Source of the DNA: CAZYTM01 sp964649725
Lineage (GTDB): Bacteria > Desulfobacterota > Desulfuromonadia > Geobacterales > Geobacteraceae
Length of the DNA: 64,000 bases
Assembly: GCA_964649725.1 (NCBI GenBank)
Contig: CAZYTM010000002.1
Span: 372,001-436,000 of the forward strand
Direction: 5' to 3'
Both the position numbers and the translations under genes were made by a program. Below the pieces are notes generated by a model. The model had not been told where the DNA came from and did not search any database. It was given only the letters and a program-made list of their open reading frames with translations. This document shows positions 6,201-15,531 of the stretch, one piece after another (the first letter of the stretch is position 1; the number at the start of each line of letters is the position of its first letter).

Positions 6201-9200
6201 TCACTCTGCCAGGGTAAAGTAAAAGGTCGCCCCCTCCCCTATTTTTGCCTCTGCCCAGACATCACCATTGTGGTGGGATATGATCCGTTTCACCGTTGCC
6301 AGACCGATGCCGGTCCCCTCGAATTCGATATCGGTATGCAGCCGCTGGAAAGCCCCGAACAGCTTGTCAGCATAGGCCATGTCAAAACCTGCCCCGTTAT
6401 CCCTGACATAAAATACCTGCTTGCCATGCTGCGCCTGCACCCCCACCTCGATCAGCGTCGACTGTTGCTTGATGCTGAACTTCCAGGCATTGCGCAGCAG
6501 GTTGTCCATGACGATCTTCATCAGCCTGATATCTGCCAGTACTTTCAGCCCGGGACTGATCCTGAACTCCACCTGTCGCTCCGGTGCAGAGTTGCGCAGC
6601 TCTTCAGCGATCTCCCGGGCCATTTCAGCAAGGTCGAAACTCTCCAGCCGGATGTGACTCTGCGCCATCCTTGACAGATTGAGCAGGGCGTCGATAAGAT
6701 TGCTCATCTTGATGGCTGCCGCACGGATGCGATGCAGGTTATCCCTGTCTGCAGCATCCAGCTTTTCAGCACAATCCTCTTCCAGTATCCTGCTGAAGCC
6801 ATCCAGGTGGCGCAGCGGTGCTCGCAGGTCGTGGGAGACCGAATAACTGAAAGACTCCAGTTCGCGCATGGCTGTCTCCATCTGTGCGGTCCGCTGCCTC
6901 ACCCGCTCCTCCAGCTCTTCATTGAGCTTCCTTATCTCCGCTGCCGCCCGCTGCCGTTCGGTCACATCCCGCATCAGGGCAAAGAGCAGCCGCTGTTCAC
7001 CTACCTCGACAATACCGGTGGTGGTGATCTCGACCGGGATCAACTGGCCGTTGCTATGCTGCAAAGAGAGCTCGACTATTTTCCCCAGCCTCCGGGACGA
7101 CAAGGCAAAATCTGCCTCCGCCTCTTTCCGCTCCGCAACCGGATGCAACTCCGGGTAGCGCATACTGCGCAGTTCCTCCAGGGTCATTCCCAGCAACTCC
7201 TGCCCCTTCTGGTTTACATCCAGCAACTCTCCACTGACAGGATCTATGACTACTATGGCATCCTGGGCATTATCGAAGAGTGCCCGATAACGTCTTTCAC
7301 TCTCCTGCAGAACTGTGTCAGCCTGCTTCCGCTCACTGATATCCTCAAAGGTCACGGCAAACTGCCCCGGCTGTGGCGAATAGGCCGAAACCTCGAAATA
7401 TTTCCCCAGTGCTGCTGAATACTGCTCCAGCTGCAACGACTCACCGGTCAGTGCCACCCTGCCGAACTGCTCGATCCAGCTCGCCTCCAGATCAGGGATA
7501 AGCTGAGTGACCCTGTTGCCGATGACATCAGCTGAACGGAGCCCGGTCATCCGCTCGAAAGCAGGGTTCACCGCCAGGTAGCGGTAATCTACCGGCACCC
7601 CGCTGCTGTCGCAGATGATCTCATGCAGGGCAAAGCCGTTGTGCATCTCGGTGAAGAGCCGGCGGTAGCGATCCTCGTTAAGGCTGATCGCCTCCATGGC
7701 GAGCCGGTACTCGGTGGTGTCCCTGGCGACAAAGAAAGAGAGCTGTTTCTTGACGAACGGATAGGAGTTCCAGGAGAGCCAGCGATAACTTCCATCCCTG
7801 CAGCGGTAGCGGTTTTCAAAGGTGACCAGACTCTTACCCCTGGCAAGATCAGCCGCCGCAGCCAGGGTGTCTTCACGGTCATCGGGGTGTACAAGATCGA
7901 TGTACTGCGTTGCCAGCAACTCCTCTCTGGACCAGCCGAGGGTGATTGTAAAGGCAGGGTTGAGCTGCTTGAAATAGCCGTCAAAGCCTGATATTCCCAG
8001 CAGGTCGAGCGAGCAGTTGAAAAGCAGGTCCCGCTCCTCTTCGGCATCCTTACGCTCGGAGATATTCGCCACGATACCGTCATAGGCGACCAGCCTGCCA
8101 TCCTGATCGAAATGCGGCACCAGGGTACTCCTTACCCAGCGAAGACTCCCATCCTTATGAATGATCCGGTGTTCGAAAGTGAGCGGAGTATGTTCGACAA
8201 GGATGCGGCGGGCGTTCTCCACTACCATGGCACGGTCGTCATTATGCACCATGCTGTGCCAGAGGAGATTGTTTTCCTGATAATCCTCCGCACTGAAACC
8301 GGTTACAGCTATACACCCCGGGCCATGCGTCGTTGCATACGGTTCACCATTTTTCAGGGTTACGGTATAGACATAATCGGTGACCGATTCAAGCAGGCGC
8401 CGGTAACGCTCTTCGCTCTGCACATGTTTATCAGTCCGTTCCCTGACTCGTGCGTCGAGCGTTTCGGCAAGCTGCTGCTGGGCCTGGAACTGTTCCGCCA
8501 GGACCTTCATCATCTGCCGGAAATTCCCCACCAGCCCGTTGATCTCCAGCACAGAAGCGTCTTGCAGCTCAGGTTGAACTCCCGACTGCAGTTTGCCAGG
8601 AAGCTCTGCTGTTGCCAGCTGCAGGCGGATTATTGGCTGCATGATCCTCGTGCTGGTGATTCGGGAGAGCAGCATTGCCAGGAGTATTATGCCGAGCATG
8701 AGCAGCAGGACATAGGTACTCTCTTCGGTCAGATGCGCAAAATAGAGAGCCATAGGTGATTCAACCACTACACTCCAGCCGAACTCCGGAGCCAGCTGCT
8801 GTCTGCTCACCAGACTTGAGTTGTAAACCCTTGCCAAGCCAGACTTGCCAGCATCCTTGGCACGAATGATCTGCATGACCCCATTGACCAACTGCCGCAC
8901 CTCTGCGCCAGCTTCATGGTCGAACCGCTTCATCGGCTCAAGGTCAGTCCGGGTGGTGACCACTACCTTACTCTGCCGGTCGAGCAGGGTGATCTGTAGC
9001 GGGGTGCCGGCGATCTGTTTTTTGAGCAGATCGTCCAGTTTGCCAAGTTCCACGATACCTGCACAGAACCCGAGGTATTCGCCGCGCACCACCAGAGGTG
9101 CCAGTAGCGGCACGATAGGCTCGTACGGGGCGATCCGCGAAATCAGCATGTCAGCCACAAACGGACGTCTGGTCTCTCGCAGAATCGGCAGGTAGGGGCG

Positions 9201-10064
9201 ATCGGACATATCCACGCCGATAGTAGAATTACCATATTCATCCTTAAGTGGCGCATGGGCGATAGTTATACCGCTTTTCCCCACCACCCCTACCCTGATA
9301 AAGGCTGGTGAAGTCGCTTTTATCGTCTCCACCAGACGCTGCACTGCGGCCTCCCCCCCCTTGTCAGGATCACCAATCAGACCTGCCATCAGCTGTATCT
9401 CATGGTTATGCTCCTGCAACCATCTTGCTACAGACTCTCTGGCGTTGGTCGCGACCTCAGCCGTGCGTGCGGCTTGATTTGCCAGCATCTGCTGCGCCTG
9501 CTGGCGCAAATCCAGGACAAAGTAGAGCAGAGCCGGAAATATCGCTATGGAGATGGTGGTGATGAAGATCAGCTGCCGCATTGCCGGCAGCTCTCTTCTG
9601 TTATTATCGCGCAGGTTTATGAAGAGCTGGAATAAAGTGGCGAGGAGGGCATTGATGATGGAGTTGACACCCCATTTGAGGCCGATCAGTAGCGCCAGAG
9701 TAGAGGTAAAACCGACAATCTGCCAATGGACAAGGAAGAATAACGGCATGCCGCAGAGGAACCAGAACGCGGTGTCGCAGACCAGCATGTCCCGTTCTCT
9801 ATTGCGCCGGCAAAGTCCTACGAAGAGAGCCTCTGCTACCAGCAGCGGCACCACCCATGGATACCCCCAGTTGAGCAAGGTATAGGAGGCGGCCATCGTC
9901 CCGGCGATGATACCTGCCCCCATGCCGTAACGGAGTATGGCAAGCATCACGAAAAAGGTGCCGAAATGGAAGTCTATATTGGCGAAGAGTTCCAGCTTGA
10001 ACCAGTTGCCGGCAAAACCGGCCAGACCAAGCATGAACCCTGCCAGCATAGCGGAGCTGTTCAT
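6201..10064 (-). CDS. Membrane multi-PAS hybrid-sensor histidine kinase (candidate nif sensor)
   Basis: A 1287-residue sensor kinase. Residues 1-185 hold about six membrane segments. Residues 190-445 look like a periplasmic dCache-type sensor (IGVDMSDRPYL, then repeated beta-rich segments). A membrane helix at about 450-470 is followed by a HAMP-like linker, then four PAS/PAC units between about 550 and 1045, HisKA with phosphoacceptor H1078 (SYSVSHDLRAPLRH), and HATPase_c with N, G1 and G2 boxes (DNGAGF, GTGIGLA). There is no receiver domain. It lies directly upstream of nifV-gnfR on the same strand with 232 bp between, so it may phosphorylate GnfR; that is inference from position. The start at 10064 has AAGGATG upstream. 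Confidence 0.85.
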   Translation of the reverse strand: MNSSAMLAGFMLGLAGFAGNWFKLELFANIDFHFGTFFVMLAILRYGMGAGIIAGTMAASYTLLNWGYPWVVPLLVAEALFVGLCRRNRERDMLVCDTAFWFLCGMPLFFLVHWQIVGFTSTLALLIGLKWGVNSIINALLATLFQLFINLRDNNRRELPAMRQLIFITTISIAIFPALLYFVLDLRQQAQQMLANQAARTAEVATNARESVARWLQEHNHEIQLMAGLIGDPDKGGEAAVQRLVETIKATSPAFIRVGVVGKSGITIAHAPLKDEYGNSTIGVDMSDRPYLPILRETRRPFVADMLISRIAPYEPIVPLLAPLVVRGEYLGFCAGIVELGKLDDLLKKQIAGTPLQITLLDRQSKVVVTTRTDLEPMKRFDHEAGAEVRQLVNGVMQIIRAKDAGKSGLARVYNSSLVSRQQLAPEFGWSVVVESPMALYFAHLTEESTYVLLLMLGIILLAMLLSRITSTRIMQPIIRLQLATAELPGKLQSGVQPELQDASVLEINGLVGNFRQMMKVLAEQFQAQQQLAETLDARVRERTDKHVQSEERYRRLLESVTDYVYTVTLKNGEPYATTHGPGCIAVTGFSAEDYQENNLLWHSMVHNDDRAMVVENARRILVEHTPLTFEHRIIHKDGSLRWVRSTLVPHFDQDGRLVAYDGIVANISERKDAEEERDLLFNCSLDLLGISGFDGYFKQLNPAFTITLGWSREELLATQYIDLVHPDDREDTLAAAADLARGKSLVTFENRYRCRDGSYRWLSWNSYPFVKKQLSFFVARDTTEYRLAMEAISLNEDRYRRLFTEMHNGFALHEIICDSSGVPVDYRYLAVNPAFERMTGLRSADVIGNRVTQLIPDLEASWIEQFGRVALTGESLQLEQYSAALGKYFEVSAYSPQPGQFAVTFEDISERKQADTVLQESERRYRALFDNAQDAIVVIDPVSGELLDVNQKGQELLGMTLEELRSMRYPELHPVAERKEAEADFALSSRRLGKIVELSLQHSNGQLIPVEITTTGIVEVGEQRLLFALMRDVTERQRAAAEIRKLNEELEERVRQRTAQMETAMRELESFSYSVSHDLRAPLRHLDGFSRILEEDCAEKLDAADRDNLHRIRAAAIKMSNLIDALLNLSRMAQSHIRLESFDLAEMAREIAEELRNSAPERQVEFRISPGLKVLADIRLMKIVMDNLLRNAWKFSIKQQSTLIEVGVQAQHGKQVFYVRDNGAGFDMAYADKLFGAFQRLHTDIEFEGTGIGLATVKRIISHHNGDVWAEAKIGEGATFYFTLAE

Positions 10065-10219
10065 ATCAGGACATCCTTGTGCAAATTTGCAGGATTGGTC
10101 AGACAGGCTCGCAGTGCAGCTAAATCCCTCCCACTCCAGCCGACATCTGCTGCCAAGGAGAAATGATACCAGATTTCCCTGCAGATTAAAGTTGCTTCAG
10201 TATTTTTTTCGGCAAACAA

Positions 10220-10248
10220 AAAGGGGCGGCAAACTCCCCGCCCCTGTA
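10220..10248 (-). terminator. Terminator of the 82-residue exported protein gene
   Basis: Minus strand: GGGGCGG, an eight-base loop, CCGCCCC, then TTTTTG. It lies in the gap between the small gene ending at 10275 and the kinase start at 10064, so the two are transcribed separately. Confidence 0.8.
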
Positions 10249-10274
10249 TTGCTGAATTATCACGGCACAACTGC

Positions 10275-10523
10275 TCAGTCCTTCTTCTCTTTCCCCTTGT
10301 GCCCCTTCTCTTCTTTCTGCTTCTTCTGCCCCTTGTGCTTGCCCCGGTCTTTCCGCTCCTTCTCCCGACCCTTCTCTTCGCCCTTTTCCTTGACAATGAT
10401 TGTCTCTTTTTCTATCTTCACCTCGGGTTGCGGTTTGCCGATGTTGATATTCACATCTACCGCCAATGCGGCCCCGGCCATAAAGAGAAGAGCAACTAAA
10501 CTGGAAATTATCTTCAGCAGCAT
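10275..10523 (-). CDS. Small exported Lys/Glu-rich protein
   Basis: 82 residues. A clear signal peptide (LLKIISSLVALLFMAGAALA) is followed by a short segment and then a highly charged tail of KEKGEEKGREKER-type sequence that makes up half the protein. No known domain is recognised. AGGAGGT seven bases upstream of the start and a strong terminator after the stop show it is a real single-gene unit. The charged tail is probably disordered in the periplasm; the function is unknown. Confidence 0.75.
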   Translation of the reverse strand: MLLKIISSLVALLFMAGAALAVDVNINIGKPQPEVKIEKETIIVKEKGEEKGREKERKDRGKHKGQKKQKEEKGHKGKEKKD

Positions 10524-10574
10524 TTTCCTACCTCCTGTAAATTTTCCCCATGCTAAATTATTCCTAATCTCCTG

Positions 10575-11546
10575 TCAAGTCGTTCGCATCGCCAGCCACC
10601 AGGCACCGACGACGAGAATCATATCGGCTATTATCAGCAAGGCATTGAGTACTCTCCCTGGCCGGCCATAGCGACCGGTCAGATATTCCGCCAGAATACC
10701 GAGACAGAGCCCGTAAAGGAGGCCGAACAGGTGCGCCCCCAGATCGGTCCTCTCCCCTTCGCTGCCGAGCAGTGCCAATAGAGCCAGGGCCGCCGCTACG
10801 GGCAGACCCCAGCGCCGCTGCAGCTGGTGGCGATAGCGGACCAGACTCAAGGATGCGAGGATGCCGACTGCGCCGAATACCACGGTAGAGGCGCCGACCG
10901 AGCTGTGCATAGCCGGCTGGACCCAGGCATTGACGAGGTTGCCAAGCATTCCTGCCCCGAGCAGCAGACTCCAGGCCAGCCCGGAACCCAGGTCACGACA
11001 GAGGAAATAGACCAGAAAACCGCCGAAAGAGAGATTGCTGAGGAGATGGAGCCAGTCCGAGTGCAGCGTGAGTGCCGTGATCAGCCGCCACCACTCCCCG
11101 GCCCTGATAGCGGCAGCCCGGGCAGCGCCGATTGCCTGCCAGTCAGGATGGGGGTGGCCGAAAAGCGGCATATCGAGCAGGGTGATATTATGGAAACTGG
11201 CCAGGAGAAAGAGGACCGACAGGGTCGACAGGGTATTCTCCGCCAGCTGGCGCGCTGCAGGTAGAGGGGGTGGCCAGTTGCGGTTCTCCTGGACAAAGAG
11301 CCGCAGCTCTTCGTTTGCAGATTCGACGAAGGAGGCTGGCACCAGCAGCTGCCAGTCCCTACCGACATGAACTATCTGGCAGGGTATCGAGCGGGCATCA
11401 AGCACCAGTGCCCAGAGCCGGACCTGCCGCTCGGCACCCGGCACTTCAGCTTCGCCGGCAGCGAGGAGAGGCCGGACCTTGAGCCACTCCTCAGCCAAGA
11501 GATTATGCTGCATATCTTGCGCATCCATACCATTAACTATAAGCAT
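10575..11546 (-). CDS. Rhomboid family intramembrane serine protease
   Basis: A 323-residue multispanning protein with a cytoplasmic N-terminal region of about 100 residues. The rhomboid core has HLLSN (H167, N171), the catalytic serine S220 in GAST, and catalytic H272 in GAHLFGLLYG. These proteases cleave membrane proteins within or near the bilayer. The N-terminal extension (1-100) has no motif I recognise. The start is uncertain: 11546 and an in-frame ATG at 11528 are both possible and neither has a strong ribosome binding site. No partner gene is evident; it is divergent from the lipoprotein hydrolase. Confidence 0.88.
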   Translation of the reverse strand: MLIVNGMDAQDMQHNLLAEEWLKVRPLLAAGEAEVPGAERQVRLWALVLDARSIPCQIVHVGRDWQLLVPASFVESANEELRLFVQENRNWPPPLPAARQLAENTLSTLSVLFLLASFHNITLLDMPLFGHPHPDWQAIGAARAAAIRAGEWWRLITALTLHSDWLHLLSNLSFGGFLVYFLCRDLGSGLAWSLLLGAGMLGNLVNAWVQPAMHSSVGASTVVFGAVGILASLSLVRYRHQLQRRWGLPVAAALALLALLGSEGERTDLGAHLFGLLYGLCLGILAEYLTGRYGRPGRVLNALLIIADMILVVGAWWLAMRTT

Positions 11547-11725
11547 CAGCAGTGAGCTTTGCCACTAAAATCTCGACCATCTCCCGGCAGCAGACGCAGC
11601 AACCCTGCCTGTGGAGTTTGTCAAGTTGCATCAACTGGGGAGATGGGCTATTATGGCGTTCTTGATGATTTAGGGGCATACCGGCTAATAGTCGGATCAG
11701 GCCTGATACCGGGGAAAGGTGACCC

Positions 11726-13522
11726 ATGCGGGATATGAACCACTTCAGCATCTGGCTGCTATTCATAATCATACTGACCGGTTGCGCCACCGCGCCGAAA
11801 AGACCGGAAATTGTCCTGCGCGGCGATTATGGGGCGGTCAGGGAGTATATCTCCAGATTGGTCCGTTATGAGATGCAGCAGCAGGAAGTCCCCGGTCTCA
11901 GTATCGCCCTGGTGGATGACCAGCAGCTGGTCTGGTCTGACGGTTTCGGCTATGCGGACCAGGCGAATCTTATTGCGGCTTCGGCCGGGACCATCTATCG
12001 GGTCGGCTCCATCTCCAAGCTCTTCACTGCCACAGCCGCCATGCAGCTGGCAGAGCAGGGGAGCTTCGCTATCGATGCCCCGCTCACTCGCTACCTCCCT
12101 GAATTTACCATGAAAAGCCGCTTCCCCGCCACCCCCCCGATCACCGCCAGGAGCATCATGACCCATCATGCCGGGGTCCCCTCCGACCTGGCCAAAGGGA
12201 TGTGGACCGCCAGACCTGAACCGCTCGCCAGCATCCTGCCGATGCTCAGGGATGACTATCTGGTCCTCCCCCCCAATACCGTCTATGCCTACTCGAATCT
12301 CGGTTTTTCGCTGCTCGGCCTGGCAATGGAGAAGAGTGCCGGAACCTCTTTCGCGGTACTGCTGGAGAGATCGCTGCTCCGCCCGCTCGGCATGGATCAA
12401 TCCTCGTTCAGCCAGCTCCCGCCACTCCCGCCGCAAGGGTCCAAGTCATATTCAAATAGCAAGGAGATGGCAGACGTTCCGCTGCGGGACCTGCCGGCCG
12501 GCGGTCTCAATTCGACGGCAGTCGATCTTGCCCGTTTCATGCAGATGCTCTTTGCCGATGGCAAAGCGGCCAACGGTGAGCTGCTCGTCTCTCCGGCTAC
12601 CCTGGCTGAGATGTTCCGGCCGCAGAACAGTGATGTACCGCTCGATCTGAATTTCCGGGTCGGTCTGGGATGGGCGCTCAGCGGTCTGGGGGATATTGAT
12701 ATCAGGAATGCCGGCCCGGTCGCACACCACTCCGGCGCCACCCTTTATCATCGCAGCATGCTGATCACCCTGCCGGAGCAGAGACTAGGTGTTGTAGTGC
12801 TGGCAAATTCAAGCAACAGCGGCAGCGTGGTCAACAAGGTGGCTAGCGAAACCCTGAAACTGGCACTTCTGGCCAAAACCGGACGCAGCCAGCCAAAGCG
12901 GCAGCAACCGGCAGCTGCCGGTGTGCTGCCGCAGGATGAACTGAATCGCTATGGCGGAAACTATGCCACCATGATGGGGGTGGTCAAACTGACCCCCGGA
13001 TCAGGTCACCTGCTTGCCGAACTGCAGGGGAGATCGATTCGCCTGACCCCACGTGCCGACGGTCAACTGCGGATGGAGTACAGACTGTTCGGGCTCTTCC
13101 CGATCAGCCTGGGGGAGCTTGACCATATCGGTATCAGCCGTACCACGATCGCCGGGGAGGATATCCTCAAGGCAACCCTCGATGGCCAGGAGATCCTGGT
13201 CGGCAAGCGGCTGCAGCCGAAAACGGTACCGTGGCGATGGCTTACACGTATCGGTTCATATGAGGCGGTCAATGCCGGTGACGATGCCATTCTGTTCGAC
13301 CAGGTGGAACTCCGATGCGATAATGACATGCTGGTCATCGACTATGCCATGCCCCTCTTCTTCAACGGCAAGCTTGGCCTGGCAATCGAGCCCCTCTCCG
13401 ATACAGAAGCGGTCATCGCCGGTCTGGGGCGGATGATGGGGGAGACTATCCAGATGGTGCGGCAGGATGATACTGAACTCTTCCGCTTTGCCGGCTATCT
13501 CTTTCGCAAAAAAATCCCCTGA
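11726..13522 (+). CDS. Lipoprotein serine hydrolase of the beta-lactamase/PBP4* (class C-like) family
   Basis: 598 residues. The signal peptide ends in LTGC (lipidated C20). The catalytic SxxK is S95-I-S-K98 (GSISKLF), with YSN in the second motif position and HSG (AHHSGAT) in the third, as in class C beta-lactamases, D-aminopeptidases and EstB-like esterases. About 200 residues beyond the catalytic domain form an extra C-terminal domain. A membrane-anchored peptidoglycan or ester hydrolase is likely; antibiotic hydrolysis cannot be inferred. The start follows GGAAAGGTGACCC. It stands alone, upstream of the exporter operon. Confidence 0.85.
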   Translation: MRDMNHFSIWLLFIIILTGCATAPKRPEIVLRGDYGAVREYISRLVRYEMQQQEVPGLSIALVDDQQLVWSDGFGYADQANLIAASAGTIYRVGSISKLFTATAAMQLAEQGSFAIDAPLTRYLPEFTMKSRFPATPPITARSIMTHHAGVPSDLAKGMWTARPEPLASILPMLRDDYLVLPPNTVYAYSNLGFSLLGLAMEKSAGTSFAVLLERSLLRPLGMDQSSFSQLPPLPPQGSKSYSNSKEMADVPLRDLPAGGLNSTAVDLARFMQMLFADGKAANGELLVSPATLAEMFRPQNSDVPLDLNFRVGLGWALSGLGDIDIRNAGPVAHHSGATLYHRSMLITLPEQRLGVVVLANSSNSGSVVNKVASETLKLALLAKTGRSQPKRQQPAAAGVLPQDELNRYGGNYATMMGVVKLTPGSGHLLAELQGRSIRLTPRADGQLRMEYRLFGLFPISLGELDHIGISRTTIAGEDILKATLDGQEILVGKRLQPKTVPWRWLTRIGSYEAVNAGDDAILFDQVELRCDNDMLVIDYAMPLFFNGKLGLAIEPLSDTEAVIAGLGRMMGETIQMVRQDDTELFRFAGYLFRKKIP

Positions 13523-13606
13523 CTCTTTAAATTCACTGCCAGCCATTTTCATCTGCAGCAAGTAGTGGTATAACAACAAGTATATATACGCGGCGAAAGG
13601 GATAAA

Positions 13607-14590
13607 ATGGGGAAGAAGAGAGCTGCCATCATCGTCCTGGCAGTCATAGTCATAGTTGCCGGGGTGCTGATCGCCAGAAAGACCCGCACCGTTAACGCCA
13701 ATATCAGGGTATCCGGGAATATCGAGATCACCAGTGTGGCCGCCAGCTTCAAGATCCCTGGGAGGCTCAACGCCAGACTGGTGGATGAAGGGGAACAGGT
13801 CAAAGCCGGGCAGTTGATCGCCCGTCTCGACAGCACCGACCTGAGCAAGGAGGTGACGCTCCGCCGGGCTGATGTTCAGGCTGCCAAGGCAGCACTAGCA
13901 GAACTTTTGGCCGGTTCGCGCCAGGAGGAGATAGGTCAGGCCGAAGCGACACTCTCCCAGGCCGAGGCTGAAGCGACCCGTGCCGAGGCCGATTTCCAGA
14001 GGGTAAAAAGCCTGTTCGAGCGGGATATTGTCGCCAGGCGCGACCTGGATAACGCCCGGGCAGCTGCAGATGGTTCCCGTGCTACTGTGCGGCTGGCCAG
14101 AGAAACTCTCAACCTGGCGAAAAAGGGGCCGCGTCGGGAACGGATCGACCAGGGGCGGGCCAGGATGCAGGAAGCAGAGGCAGCCCTGGCGATCAGCGAG
14201 GAGCGACTTTCCTATGCCACCCTGGCGGCACCCCTCTCCGGCATGGTGTTGGCCAAACATATCGAAGCCGGGGAACAGGTTGCCCCTGGGACTCCGGTTG
14301 TCACCATCGGCGATCTCGACAACACCTGGCTCAGGGCCTATATCAACGAGACCGATCTGGGTCGGGTCAAAGTCGGCCAGCAGGTCCGGGTCACCACCGA
14401 CACTTGGCCCGGCAAGTCATATGCCGGCAAGGTCACCTTCATCGCCAGCGAGGCGGAGTTCACCCCGAAGAATGTCCAGACAACCAAGGAGCGGATCAAG
14501 CTCGTCTACCGGATCAAGATCACCATCCCCAACACCGGCATGGAACTGAAGCCCGGCATGCCGGCAGACGCGGAGATACTGGTCAAGTAA
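13607..14590 (+). CDS. HlyD-family membrane fusion protein of an ABC exporter
   Basis: A 327-residue periplasmic adaptor with one N-terminal membrane helix (AAIIVLAVIVIVAGVLI). A biotinyl-lipoyl half (VSGNIEITSVAASFKIPGRL) is followed by a long alpha-helical coiled-coil hairpin at about 85-200 and a beta-barrel with VTIGDLDNTWLRAYINETD. It links an inner-membrane ABC pump to an outer-membrane channel. It is the first of five genes; its TAA overlaps the next ATG (TAATG). The set resembles E. coli YbhG with YbhFSR. GAAAGG upstream supports the start. Confidence 0.9.
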   Translation: MGKKRAAIIVLAVIVIVAGVLIARKTRTVNANIRVSGNIEITSVAASFKIPGRLNARLVDEGEQVKAGQLIARLDSTDLSKEVTLRRADVQAAKAALAELLAGSRQEEIGQAEATLSQAEAEATRAEADFQRVKSLFERDIVARRDLDNARAAADGSRATVRLARETLNLAKKGPRRERIDQGRARMQEAEAALAISEERLSYATLAAPLSGMVLAKHIEAGEQVAPGTPVVTIGDLDNTWLRAYINETDLGRVKVGQQVRVTTDTWPGKSYAGKVTFIASEAEFTPKNVQTTKERIKLVYRIKITIPNTGMELKPGMPADAEILVK

Positions 14591-15531
14591 TGTCACCGAC
14601 CATGGACGCCATCAAGACCGACAATCTGAGCAAGTGTTTCGGTGAACTGACCGCACTGCACGGTCTCACCCTGACTGTCCCCCCGGGGGAGCTGTTCGGC
14701 CTGGTCGGCTCGGACGGCGCCGGCAAGACCACCACCCTGCGCATGCTGACCGGCATCATGGAGACCAGCGGTGGCGATGCCTGGGTGCTGGGGCGGCATA
14801 CCGTCCGGGAGGCGGAGCAGCTCAAGACCGACATCGGCTATATGAGCCAGCGCTTCGGCCTCTATCCTGACCTGACAGTGCTGGAGAATATCCATTTCTA
14901 CGCCGACATCTACTCCCTGCCGCTCAAGGGGCGCGAGACGAAGATCGAACGGCTGCTCGCCTTCAGTAACCTGGCCCCGTTCAAAAAACGGCTGGCAGGG
15001 AACCTCTCCGGCGGCATGAAACAGAAACTGGGGCTCGCCTGTGCCCTGATCCATACCCCGAAGGTCCTCTTCCTCGATGAACCGACCAACGGTGTCGACC
15101 CGGTATCACGCCGCGACTTCTGGCGCATCCTCTACCAGCTCCTGAAAGAGGGGGTGACCATCTTTGTCACGACCGCCTATCTGGATGAAGCAGACCGCTG
15201 TCATCGGGTCGGGCTGCTGCATCAGGGGCGGCTGATCGCCTGTGACACCCCGGATAAGCTGCGGGGGCTGATGCAGGGGGTCATCCTGGAGATCCGCACC
15301 TCGAATGCGCGCAAGGCGGCACGACTGCTGCGGGAGCGCCTCCCCGGCACCTCCATCGGTCTGTTCGGTGACCGGGTGCACCTGGTCACCGATAAACCGG
15401 AGAACGCCACGACCATGACCGCTGACTATCTCAAGGATTCTGGCATAGAGCTGCATGCCATCCGCAGGGTCGAACCATCCCTGGAAGATGTCTTTGTCTC
15501 GGTCCTCTCCGCCTGGAGGGAAGATGGCTGA
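14590..15531 (+). CDS. ABC exporter ATPase, first subunit (YbhF N-half-like)
   Basis: 313 residues. Walker A is GSDGAGKTT, the signature is LSGGMKQK and Walker B is LFLDEPTNGVD. The H-loop, normally His, is Ala here (VTTAYLDEAD), while the next ATPase keeps His. The first half of E. coli YbhF shows the same pattern as I recall it, so the two genes together look like an unfused YbhF. It is translationally coupled to both neighbours: its ATG overlaps the adaptor stop, and its TGA overlaps the start of the second ATPase. Confidence 0.9.
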   Translation: MSPTMDAIKTDNLSKCFGELTALHGLTLTVPPGELFGLVGSDGAGKTTTLRMLTGIMETSGGDAWVLGRHTVREAEQLKTDIGYMSQRFGLYPDLTVLENIHFYADIYSLPLKGRETKIERLLAFSNLAPFKKRLAGNLSGGMKQKLGLACALIHTPKVLFLDEPTNGVDPVSRRDFWRILYQLLKEGVTIFVTTAYLDEADRCHRVGLLHQGRLIACDTPDKLRGLMQGVILEIRTSNARKAARLLRERLPGTSIGLFGDRVHLVTDKPENATTMTADYLKDSGIELHAIRRVEPSLEDVFVSVLSAWREDG

